From Bacillota bacterium (GTDB lineage Bacteria; Bacillota; Clostridia; Oscillospirales; Ruminococcaceae): 13,438 bases of DNA. The DNA is taken from the NCBI GenBank assembly GCA_023394255.1, contig JAEXAZ010000063.1, positions 1 through 13,438 of the forward strand. Direction: 5' to 3'. The position numbers and the translations under genes were made by a program. Within the stretch, counting starts at the first letter, position 1. Every line of letters begins with the position of its first letter. Below are positions 6,471 to 13,180 of this stretch, piece by piece. The notes beneath the pieces were generated by a model. It was not told the origin of the DNA and did no database searches. It was given only the letters and a program-made list of their open reading frames with translations.

Positions 6471-7841
6471 ATGGCGAGGCTGACAGATTTGGAAAAAGTG
6501 CGCCGCCAGCGGCAGCGCCGCCGTACAGTCCGCAATCTGCTGCTGCTGGCAGTGTTTGCGGGGGTGGTCTGGCTTGGCATGTGGGTGGTTCAGCGCGCGG
6601 GCGACCTTGACCTGAAGACCGCCTACAGCGATATTAAGGCGGAAATTACGACCGGTTCCGGCTATCCGGTCCCGCTTCCCGGCGGCAAAAATGCCCGTTT
6701 AGACGCCGTGGATAATGTCGTGGTGCTTCTTTCCGACACAAATTTATATTCTTATAACGCGTCGGGCAGGCAGATGCTGAATGTACAGCATGGGATTATT
6801 AACCAGGGGATGGTGACGGCGCAGGACAGGATGCTGCTTTACGACCGCGGAGGCGACAAACTGTCGTTATATTCAAAATCCGAGCAGCTTCAAACGCTGA
6901 CAACGGAATATAAAATTTATACAGCCGATTTGGCGCAGACCGGGATTTATGCGGTGGCAACCTCATCACGGGAGTATATTGCGCACGTTAAGGTATATAA
7001 CAAGTCAAATCAGGAAATTTTTAACTGGTATTCTTATCAGAAGCCGGTCGTGAGCGTGTCGCTTTCTGATTACAAAGAGGAAATGATGGTGGGCTGTGTG
7101 GATGCCGCGGACGGCAGCTACCTTTCCAGCATCAGCAAGTTCCAATTCAGCATCAATCAGGAACTTGGCCGCGCGGAATTCCCGGACGAGCTGCTGTATT
7201 CTGTGGATTATGAAAGCGCCGCACAGGTGCGCGCGTTGACCGACCGCCGCGCGATTTTGTTGAATCAGGAGCTGAAAGAGCTGGCATCCTATGATTATGG
7301 CGGTCAAAAAATCAACCGGACTGCGAGTTCCCCGGATGGGATGCTGGTCCTGGTGCTGGGCGACTATGCCGAGGACAAGAAACTCACAGTGGTGTCTCTC
7401 GACAAGGAATTTAATCTCCTTGGCAAATTCACGGTTGACCATGATATCTCGGATATCGCATGTGCGGAAAGCCATGTGTTCCTGGCTTCTAAAAACCAAC
7501 TGGAAATTTATGAGCCCGGAGGCACCCAATTGGTGAATAACCAGGTGAACGGGATCCAGAAAATACGCCCGGCGGGGGGACAGCTCTATTACGTAACCGT
7601 ATCGGAGCTGGACAGCATGAATATCCGGGAACTGCTTGCGCCGGCAGAAGAGGCTTCTTCCGGCAAACAGGCGGCTTCCGATGCAGACAGTTCCGCAGGT
7701 CCGGTTTCCCTTCTGCCGGAAAGCGGGGAAGAACCGGACGGCGATTCCGGAGACGGTTTTGAATCTGCACCTGCGGACAGCTCTTCGCAGCCGGATGCGG
7801 AAAACGGGGGAAACGTTTCCTTCCCTGAACTGGAAGCGTAA
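6471..7841 (+). CDS. Single-pass membrane protein with an extracytoplasmic beta-propeller-like domain (DUF5711-like), unknown function
   Basis: The 456-residue product has a very basic N terminus (many Arg/Lys in residues 8-21) and one transmembrane helix at about 22-41, consistent with cytoplasm-in, domain-out topology. Residues about 60-388 form a run of short beta-type repeats with alternating hydrophobics, such as NVVVLLSDTNLYSYN, KLSLYSKSEQ and LEIYEPGG, which resemble blades of a propeller or quinoprotein-like fold. The layout matches what I recall of the DUF5711 family in Clostridia, but this assignment is from memory. Residues 391-456 are a low-complexity tail rich in Ser, Glu, Asp, Ala and Gly, probably disordered. 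The start ATG has AAGGGGG at about 6457-6463, and the gene lies 16 bases after truA, so it probably shares its transcript. No catalytic motif is visible. A scaffold or envelope-associated role is possible but unproven. Confidence 0.7.
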   Translation: MARLTDLEKVRRQRQRRRTVRNLLLLAVFAGVVWLGMWVVQRAGDLDLKTAYSDIKAEITTGSGYPVPLPGGKNARLDAVDNVVVLLSDTNLYSYNASGRQMLNVQHGIINQGMVTAQDRMLLYDRGGDKLSLYSKSEQLQTLTTEYKIYTADLAQTGIYAVATSSREYIAHVKVYNKSNQEIFNWYSYQKPVVSVSLSDYKEEMMVGCVDAADGSYLSSISKFQFSINQELGRAEFPDELLYSVDYESAAQVRALTDRRAILLNQELKELASYDYGGQKINRTASSPDGMLVLVLGDYAEDKKLTVVSLDKEFNLLGKFTVDHDISDIACAESHVFLASKNQLEIYEPGGTQLVNNQVNGIQKIRPAGGQLYYVTVSELDSMNIRELLAPAEEASSGKQAASDADSSAGPVSLLPESGEEPDGDSGDGFESAPADSSSQPDAENGGNVSFPELEA

Positions 7842-7854
7842 CTGAGAATTTTAT

Positions 7855-7883
7855 TTGTAAGTTCTGCAAAAATTTGATACAAT
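7855..7883 (+). promoter_or_regulatory. Putative sigma-A promoter with extended -10, upstream of the CvpA-family gene
   Basis: TTGTAA (7855-7860, four of six to the -35 consensus) and TACAAT (7878-7883, five of six to the -10) are separated by 17 bases. The -10 is preceded by TG at 7875-7876, giving an extended -10 element. Expected transcription start is near 7890, leaving about 50 bases of leader before the ATG at 7943. It lies in the 101-base gap after the DUF5711-like gene, which is AT-rich relative to its surroundings. I see no terminator hairpin in that gap, so read-through from upstream is also possible. Confidence 0.65.
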
Positions 7884-7942
7884 AACGGGATAAGGAAAGA
7901 TTTTCCCGGCCTGGTTGAGTCCTGCAGAAAAAAGGGGGATTT

Positions 7943-8635
7943 ATGGAACAGCTTATGGCCATCTGCCTGGATTTTGTCGCGGTTGGAATTGTGCTTTGGT
8001 GTATGAACGCGGCGGCAAAGAAAGGCTTTTTACGCACGGTTGTGCAGATGATCGCGTATCTTGTCATTCTTCTGGCTTCATCGTTTTTAAGCCGCGCGGC
8101 CGCTCCGGTTGTTTATGACCATGTGGTGCAGCCAATGATTTTTGAAAGTGTCCAGCCCCGGCAGGAAAAAAATCCGGATAACGCCGCGCTGATTTCTATG
8201 GCTCCGCGGGGTACACTGTCTATGACGGATTCTGCATTGGATTCGCTGGATTCCCTGCTCTCCGACAGTTTAAAAGACAGCGGTGTTCTCGACGATCTCG
8301 CAGAAGCCGCGCTGAGGCCGCTGATGATCAGCGCAATTTCCATGATAGGCTTTTTTATTATTTTTGCGCTGCTTTCCCTTTTATCCAATCTGCTGTTATC
8401 CGCGCTGGGGATCATTGACCATATTCCCGTCATTGGGACAGTCAATGCCGTGCTGGGCGGCGCGGTTGGGGTATTCCAGGGGCTTTTGCTGGTATTGGTT
8501 CTGTGCGTCCTGCTCAAAGGGCTGCTTCATCTGCACCCCGGCGGATGGCTGCTGCTGAATGAGGACGTGCTGAAACGTACCTATTTGTGCCGTTATCTGC
8601 TTAATTTGGATTTGATCGGGCGTCTGTTTGCATGA
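7943..8635 (+). CDS. CvpA-family integral membrane protein
   Basis: The 230-residue product resembles the CvpA (colicin V production) family, membrane proteins with envelope-related but poorly defined roles. Hydrophobic segments lie near residues 5-22, 33-51, 126-156 (perhaps two passes or one long one) and 166-195. The KKGFLRTVVQMIAYLV stretch between the first two helices and the later GLVIGAVFG-like GAVGVFQGLLLVLVL helix are typical of the family. Residues 55-125 form a polar, Ser/Asp-rich insertion that is longer than in E. coli CvpA. The ATG follows AAAGGGGG (7931-7938). It starts a two-gene unit with pgsA, 21 bases downstream, under the extended -10 promoter. The bacteriocin-related name should not be taken as a function here. 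Confidence 0.75.
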   Translation: MEQLMAICLDFVAVGIVLWCMNAAAKKGFLRTVVQMIAYLVILLASSFLSRAAAPVVYDHVVQPMIFESVQPRQEKNPDNAALISMAPRGTLSMTDSALDSLDSLLSDSLKDSGVLDDLAEAALRPLMISAISMIGFFIIFALLSLLSNLLLSALGIIDHIPVIGTVNAVLGGAVGVFQGLLLVLVLCVLLKGLLHLHPGGWLLLNEDVLKRTYLCRYLLNLDLIGRLFA

Positions 8636-8656
8636 TTGATTTTGGGGGTGTCCGCA

Positions 8657-9208
8657 ATGAAACTCAATATTCCCAACACGCTTTCCCTGATCAGAATTTT
8701 GCTGATTCCGTTGTTTTTGTGGAAATTCCTGAGCGCGGACACTCAGCTGGATTATACCTTTTCGGCTGCGATACTTGCCGTTTCCGGGCTTACCGATACG
8801 GTTGACGGCGCGATTGCGAGAAAATTCAACATGATCACGCAGCTTGGGAAAATTCTGGACCCTCTGGCCGATAAGCTGACGCTTGCTTCCGTCATCGCGG
8901 CGCTTTGGATCAAACGCCCGTATTTATGGTGGGTGTGCGCGCTGCTGATTTTAAAAGAATTGCTGATGCTGCTCGGCGGCCTGCGGCTCCATACCCGGAA
9001 AGTAACCATTGAGGGTTCCAAATGGTTCGGGAAATTGGCTACGGTCATGTTCTATGTTATCATGATTGTAATTGTGGCGGTCCCTGTTCTGGAGGATCAT
9101 ATCATTGCCGGGCTGCTGCTCTTTTTATTGATGTTTATGCTGTTTGCGTTTTTGCAGTATGCTCTGCTGTTCAGGCGCTTGCTCACAAATATGCATCATA
9201 ATGAATAA
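8657..9208 (+). CDS. pgsA: CDP-diacylglycerol-glycerol-3-phosphate 3-phosphatidyltransferase (phosphatidylglycerophosphate synthase)
   Basis: PgsA transfers a phosphatidyl group from CDP-diacylglycerol to glycerol-3-phosphate, the committed step to phosphatidylglycerol and cardiolipin, in the cytoplasmic membrane. The CDP-alcohol phosphotransferase signature DG-x2-AR-x8-G-x3-D-x3-D is complete: Asp50, Gly51, Ala54, Arg55, Gly64, Asp68 and Asp72. The protein opens with the usual NIPNTLSLIRILLIPLF and has multiple hydrophobic helices through its C terminus. I choose ATG 8657 (183 residues, normal for PgsA), preceded by GGGGGTG at 8644-8650. The in-frame TTG at 8636 lies directly after the upstream stop and has no ribosome binding site. 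A phosphatidylserine or phosphatidylinositol synthase is less likely given the sequence and length. Confidence 0.92.
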   Translation: MKLNIPNTLSLIRILLIPLFLWKFLSADTQLDYTFSAAILAVSGLTDTVDGAIARKFNMITQLGKILDPLADKLTLASVIAALWIKRPYLWWVCALLILKELLMLLGGLRLHTRKVTIEGSKWFGKLATVMFYVIMIVIVAVPVLEDHIIAGLLLFLLMFMLFAFLQYALLFRRLLTNMHHNE

Positions 9209-9255
9209 AAAAATAAAATAGAGGTATTTAGTATAAATTTTTCATCAGGCATTAA

Positions 9256-9288
9256 TATGGTGTTCATATGAAGCATATAGAATATAAT
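9256..9288 (+). promoter_or_regulatory. Putative promoter with overlapping dyad, upstream of the clpE-like gene
   Basis: A perfect -10 hexamer TATAAT lies at 9283-9288 in a markedly AT-rich gap (9209-9352). The -35 is poor; TGTTCA at 9261-9266 with a 16-base spacer is the best candidate, with three of six matches. A 10-base perfect palindrome TTCATATGAA (9263-9272) sits in the -35/spacer region. Outer arms TAT (9256-9258) and ATA (9277-9279) extend it to an imperfect 24-base dyad. This could be an operator that compensates for the weak -35. I see neither the GGTCAAA repeats of a CtsR box nor a CIRCE element. The expected transcript start is near 9295. Confidence 0.45.
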
Positions 9289-9352
9289 TCGGGAAATTAC
9301 CCAACATGTGCGGACTTTGTATCGTATATGTAAAGAAAAAGGTGAAGATTCT

Positions 9353-11674
9353 ATGGATATGATGTGTTCAAGGTGTAAAAAGCGTCTGGCAGTGGTGTTC
9401 ATGACCCGTCTGGAAGGCGACAAAACAATTAATGAAGGGCTTTGTCTCAAATGCGCCAAAGAGATGGGGCTGAAACCTGTCAGCGATTTAATGGATAAAA
9501 TGGGAATCACTGATGATGATCTTGACAATATGTCGGATCAAATGATTGATATGTTCGGTTCGGACGGCGAAAGCGGTTTTGAAATGGGCGGGGCGCAGTC
9601 CATGCCGTTTCTTCAGAATATCATGGGGATCGGCGGCAACGCAATTGTTCCGCAGGAAGAGGAAAAAGACGAGAAAAGCCGTTTGGAATCGGACGATGGG
9701 AATTTGCCTGTCCGCGAGCGCACAAAAAAGGAACGCCGGACAAGGGGGGCGCCCGAAAAAAAATACAAGCATCTCGAAGCGTATTGCGAAGACCTTTCGC
9801 GCAAAGCGGAAGAGGGCAAAATCGACCGGATCGTGGGCCGTGACCGTGAGATCGGGCGCGTCATTCAAATTTTGAACCGCCGGACCAAGAACAATCCCTG
9901 TCTGATCGGTGAACCCGGTGTCGGAAAAACCGCCGTGGCCGAGGGGATTGCCCAGCGGCTTGCAAGCGGTGACGTCCCGTTCCGCCTGGCAAATAAAAAA
10001 CTGTATCTGCTTGATCTGACTGCTCTGATTGCCGGAACACAGTTCCGCGGCCAGTTTGAAAGCCGTGTCAAGGGACTTGTGGAGGACATAAAAGAAGCAG
10101 GGAATGTCATTCTGTTTATTGACGAGGTGCACAACCTTGTCGGGGCAGGGGATTCCGAAGGGTCCATGAACGCTGCCAACATCCTGAAGCCTGCGCTTTC
10201 GCGGGGCGAAATTCAGGTAATCGGTGCGACCACGTTTAATGAATACCGCAAAAATATTGAAAAAGATGCCGCGCTGGAACGCCGTTTTCAGCCGGTTACC
10301 ATAGAGGAACCCTCCATATCCGATGCAGTAGATGTGATCAAGGGCATTAAGGGCTATTATGAGCAGCACCATCGGGTGGTGGTAAGCGACGAACTGGCCC
10401 GCATGGCGGTGGTCCTGTCCGAACGCTATATTACCGACCGCTACCTTCCCGATAAGGCGATTGACCTGTTGGATGAAGCCTGTTCCTGCGCTGTTCTGCG
10501 CAATAAGCAGCTCGCGGAATATGATAAGCTGTATAAAGAGGAGGAAGACACGACCGAAAGCCTGGAGAATCTCGAAGCCCAGACCGACCGGCTGGATTAC
10601 GAAGCAATCGCCAGGCTGCGCGGGGAAAAAATTGTGCTGGAGGAAAAGCTGAAAGAGCTTGCGCCGGCCGCAATCAATCAGCCGGTCACGCTTGACGATA
10701 TGGCGAATGTCATCGAGCTGTGGACAGGGATTCCCGCCGCCAAAATCCGTGAAACCGAAATGCGCCGGGTTGCAAAGCTTGAGCCGGCTTTAAAGGAAAA
10801 AATTATCGGGCAGGATGAAGCGGTTGAGCTGGTTGCGGCGGCCGTACGCCGCAGCCGTGTGCAGATTTCCGCGCGCCGCAGGCCCGCGTCGTTTATCTTT
10901 GTCGGGCCGACAGGCGTCGGAAAGACCGAACTGGTCAAAGTGCTTGCCAAAGAGCTGTTTGACGCGACAGACCCGCTCATCCGTCTGGACATGTCCGAGT
11001 TTATGGAAAAGCACAGTGTCTCCCGGATTGTAGGTTCTCCTCCGGGCTATGTCGGTTATGATGAGGCCGGGCAGCTGACGGAAAAGGTGCGCCGCAAGCC
11101 GTATTCGGTTGTACTGTTTGATGAGATCGAAAAAGCCCATCCTGATGTTTTGAATATCCTGCTGCAGATCCTCGACGAGGGGCGTATTACCGATGCGCAC
11201 GGGCGGGTTGTTTCTTTTGAAAATACCGTCATTGTGATGACATCCAATGCGGGCAGTGAACATAAGGAGAGTGCGGTCGGCTTTAACCGGCAGCCGGGCG
11301 AAATCGCAAAAGAAAAAGTCATGAAGGCGCTTTCCGATTTTCTCCGTCCGGAATTCCTTGCGCGTGTGGATGAAGTCGTCGTGTTCCGGCCCCTGGACGA
11401 GCAGAACTTTCAGAAAATTGCCGTGCTGATGCTGGGTGAGCTGAAAGACCCGCTGAATGAAAAAGGGATTAAGTTTGGCTGGGATGAAGCCGCCATTTCC
11501 TATATTGCCCATAAGGCTTACGGTAAAAAGAGCGGGGCGCGCGATCTGCGTACCATTATCCGCAAGGAAGTGGAGGACGCGATCAGCCTGAGGCTGGTGG
11601 AAGACCCCGACAATATGCCGGCGCTGATGAAGCTGACTGTTGAGGACGAACAGCTCAAGCTTCTCTGCCAGTAA
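9353..11674 (+). CDS. clpE: ATP-dependent Clp protease ATP-binding subunit, zinc-finger (ClpE-type) AAA+ unfoldase
   Basis: This is a 773-residue Hsp100 unfoldase that would feed misfolded proteins to ClpP. A treble-clef-like zinc finger opens the protein (Cys5, Cys8, Cys31, Cys34) in place of the double Clp_N repeat of ClpC/ClpA, which is the ClpE layout. A roughly 100-residue acidic, then basic linker follows. AAA1 has Walker A GEPGVGKT (186-193), Walker B with Asp257-Glu258 and the ALERRF arginine finger. A short charged coiled-coil middle domain spans about 384-436. AAA2 has Walker A GPTGVGKT (518-525) and Walker B with Asp590-Glu591, plus the ClpP-docking-type tripeptide VGF at 642-644. 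ATG 9353 is chosen because AAAGGTGA (9338-9345) lies seven bases upstream; an in-frame GTG at 9308 lacks a site. It appears monocistronic, with its own promoter and terminator. B. subtilis ClpE is about 700 residues, so this one is somewhat long. Confidence 0.88.
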   Translation: MDMMCSRCKKRLAVVFMTRLEGDKTINEGLCLKCAKEMGLKPVSDLMDKMGITDDDLDNMSDQMIDMFGSDGESGFEMGGAQSMPFLQNIMGIGGNAIVPQEEEKDEKSRLESDDGNLPVRERTKKERRTRGAPEKKYKHLEAYCEDLSRKAEEGKIDRIVGRDREIGRVIQILNRRTKNNPCLIGEPGVGKTAVAEGIAQRLASGDVPFRLANKKLYLLDLTALIAGTQFRGQFESRVKGLVEDIKEAGNVILFIDEVHNLVGAGDSEGSMNAANILKPALSRGEIQVIGATTFNEYRKNIEKDAALERRFQPVTIEEPSISDAVDVIKGIKGYYEQHHRVVVSDELARMAVVLSERYITDRYLPDKAIDLLDEACSCAVLRNKQLAEYDKLYKEEEDTTESLENLEAQTDRLDYEAIARLRGEKIVLEEKLKELAPAAINQPVTLDDMANVIELWTGIPAAKIRETEMRRVAKLEPALKEKIIGQDEAVELVAAAVRRSRVQISARRRPASFIFVGPTGVGKTELVKVLAKELFDATDPLIRLDMSEFMEKHSVSRIVGSPPGYVGYDEAGQLTEKVRRKPYSVVLFDEIEKAHPDVLNILLQILDEGRITDAHGRVVSFENTVIVMTSNAGSEHKESAVGFNRQPGEIAKEKVMKALSDFLRPEFLARVDEVVVFRPLDEQNFQKIAVLMLGELKDPLNEKGIKFGWDEAAISYIAHKAYGKKSGARDLRTIIRKEVEDAISLRLVEDPDNMPALMKLTVEDEQLKLLCQ

Positions 11675-11701
11675 TTGATAAACTTTACAGAAAACAACTG
11701 A

Positions 11702-11739
11702 AAAAGGGGATCCTTCCAGTATCGGAAGGATCCCCTTTT
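11702..11739. terminator. Bidirectional rho-independent terminator between convergent genes
   Basis: A perfect 16-bp inverted repeat (11702-11717 with 11724-11739) encloses a six-base loop AGTATC. The stem core is GC-rich (GGGGATCCTTCC) and is bounded by A tracts on the left and T tracts on the right, so the transcript of either strand ends its hairpin with a run of U. It lies 27 bases after the clpE stop and 10 bases after the stop of the convergent permease gene. This position strongly supports termination in both directions. Confidence 0.92.
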
Positions 11740-11749
11740 CGTATATTAT

Positions 11750-13180
11750 TTATTCGTGCCTGATGGCTTCCAGCGCGGAGATTTTCATGGCGCGGTTTGC
11801 CGGCAATATGCCGGAAAGGATGCCAATCAGCGTGGCAAAAACGATCGCGAGTCCGACCAGCCAAAGCGGGATTACGGAGATTGGCGCCTGAGAGGCCGCG
11901 TCCGTACCCATGCCGCCCATCATAAAAGCGCCGGACATCATTTTTCCGCCGCCGGCCATGTCGTTTGCGTTTTGTGCAGCCCCAAAATAATTCATCGCGG
12001 TTGATATGGCGAAGCTGATGCCGACGCCCGCGATGCCGCCTATAAACCCAATGACTCCCGCCTCCATCAAAAAAATCGAGCGGATATTGCCGACCTTGCA
12101 GCCAAGCACCTTCATAACGCCGATCTCCCGGGTGCGCTCATAGATGGACATGATCATCGTGTTCATAATGCCGATGGCGGCGACAAACAGCGATATCCCG
12201 CCCATAATGCCGAGAAAAAGCTGCTGTTTCCGGGCGCTTTCCTGCATGGGCTTGCGGATGGTTTCCATGGATTGGGTTTCAAATCCCATATCCTTGATCT
12301 GTGTCTCCACCGGGTCGACGTCTTCCATCGTTTTCACAAGGACAGTTGCCTGATTATATCCCTGCTGTTCCTCGTTTTTGTTGACGCTGATTTTGTTGGC
12401 CTTGATGTATTGCGCTTCCAGTTCCTTCACATCGTCAATATCCATCAGAATGCCGCGGGATGTTTCATATCCCTTGTCCCAGTCCTCTTTCATGCGACCG
12501 ACCGGATGCAATTCGCGGGTGATGACAGTGGAATCGGCAGAATCCTCTTCCATTTTTTCGCTTCGCAGGGTAAGCTCATCCTGGTTAATATCTACAAAAG
12601 GCTCCTGGAGCACTTTTCCGGAAGCGTCTGTTTCCGGCCAGCGGTAGTTGTCAAACTTCTTTTTTGTATCCTCAAAGTCGTAAGCAAGATATTCGCCGAT
12701 CAGGATATCAATCGGTTTTTTAGGATTTAACTGCGGGCCTTCCGGATAATTCCCCTCCAGCAGCTGGTAGCCCATTTTCGGCATCGCCGACGAATAAATT
12801 CCCTGAATATTTAAATACGGAATGCGGTAACGGTCATCTTTACCGGCGTAAATGCCCGCATTCAGGTAGCGCGGATTATAAATCGGTGTAGCCACCTCCA
12901 CGTTTGGAAGCGCCTGCATTTTAGCAATGGCGGCGTCGTCCAAAACCGCCTTTTCCTCGCCCTGACCGCTGTACCCGTAATTCATGACGTTGATCATGGT
13001 GAGCCGGCTGCCCATCTGCGCGATTGTCAGATCGAGCTGGACATTCATCCCGATGCCGATTGAAATCATAACCACGATGGAACAGGTGCCGACAATCACG
13101 CCCACAACAGTGAGGAGGGTACGCATCTTGCGGCGCAGCAAATTCCCTATGCACATGGAAATGATGTCAGAAATCTTCAT
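11750..13180 (-). CDS. ABC transporter permease, MacB/FtsX family
   Basis: The 476-residue product is a MacB-type permease, a class that works with a cytoplasmic ATPase to export substrates or to transmit force across the envelope. One helix lies near residues 21-45, followed by a large extracytoplasmic domain (about 46-318, MacB periplasmic-core type). Three more helices lie at about 322-345, 370-398 and 436-460. The FtsX-domain motif ERTREIGVMKVLG is at 348-360, and the family ending ILPANRAMKISALEAIRHE is intact. The start is the ATG at 13180 because GGAGG (13187-13191) lies six bases upstream; the open frame reaches further up but lacks a better site. Its start overlaps the preceding gene by 14 bases. 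An unusual Met/Gly-rich loop spans about 408-424. The ATPase is not in the window and the substrate is unknown. Confidence 0.9.
   Translation of the reverse strand: MKISDIISMCIGNLLRRKMRTLLTVVGVIVGTCSIVVMISIGIGMNVQLDLTIAQMGSRLTMINVMNYGYSGQGEEKAVLDDAAIAKMQALPNVEVATPIYNPRYLNAGIYAGKDDRYRIPYLNIQGIYSSAMPKMGYQLLEGNYPEGPQLNPKKPIDILIGEYLAYDFEDTKKKFDNYRWPETDASGKVLQEPFVDINQDELTLRSEKMEEDSADSTVITRELHPVGRMKEDWDKGYETSRGILMDIDDVKELEAQYIKANKISVNKNEEQQGYNQATVLVKTMEDVDPVETQIKDMGFETQSMETIRKPMQESARKQQLFLGIMGGISLFVAAIGIMNTMIMSIYERTREIGVMKVLGCKVGNIRSIFLMEAGVIGFIGGIAGVGISFAISTAMNYFGAAQNANDMAGGGKMMSGAFMMGGMGTDAASQAPISVIPLWLVGLAIVFATLIGILSGILPANRAMKISALEAIRHE

Noticed and set aside
7809..7820. 12-base perfect palindrome GGAAACGTTTCC near the end of the DUF5711-like gene.
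   Set aside because: It lies inside the coding sequence, has no T tract or loop to act as a terminator, and no adjacent promoter for an operator. A palindrome of this size is plausible by chance.
7894..7906. Small hairpin GGAAA-GAT-TTTCC in the leader of the CvpA-family gene.
   Set aside because: The stem has only five pairs, three of them A-T, with a three-base loop. It is too weak to call a regulatory RNA structure.
7943..8635. Bacteriocin production gene suggested by the CvpA family name.
   Set aside because: CvpA-family proteins are widespread envelope proteins, and there is no bacteriocin precursor, peptidase or dedicated transporter next to it.
9306..9362. An 18-codon open frame starting MCGLCIVYV whose stop overlaps the clpE start region, a possible leader peptide.
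   Set aside because: There is no ribosome binding site before its ATG, and its codons 10-13 simply read through the clpE ribosome binding site. The overlap is probably chance.
9488..10372. Long reverse-strand open frame of 294 codons opposite the clpE-like gene.
   Set aside because: It is antisense to a clear AAA+ gene, has no recognisable domain, and similar antisense frames occur opposite most genes here because of codon bias.
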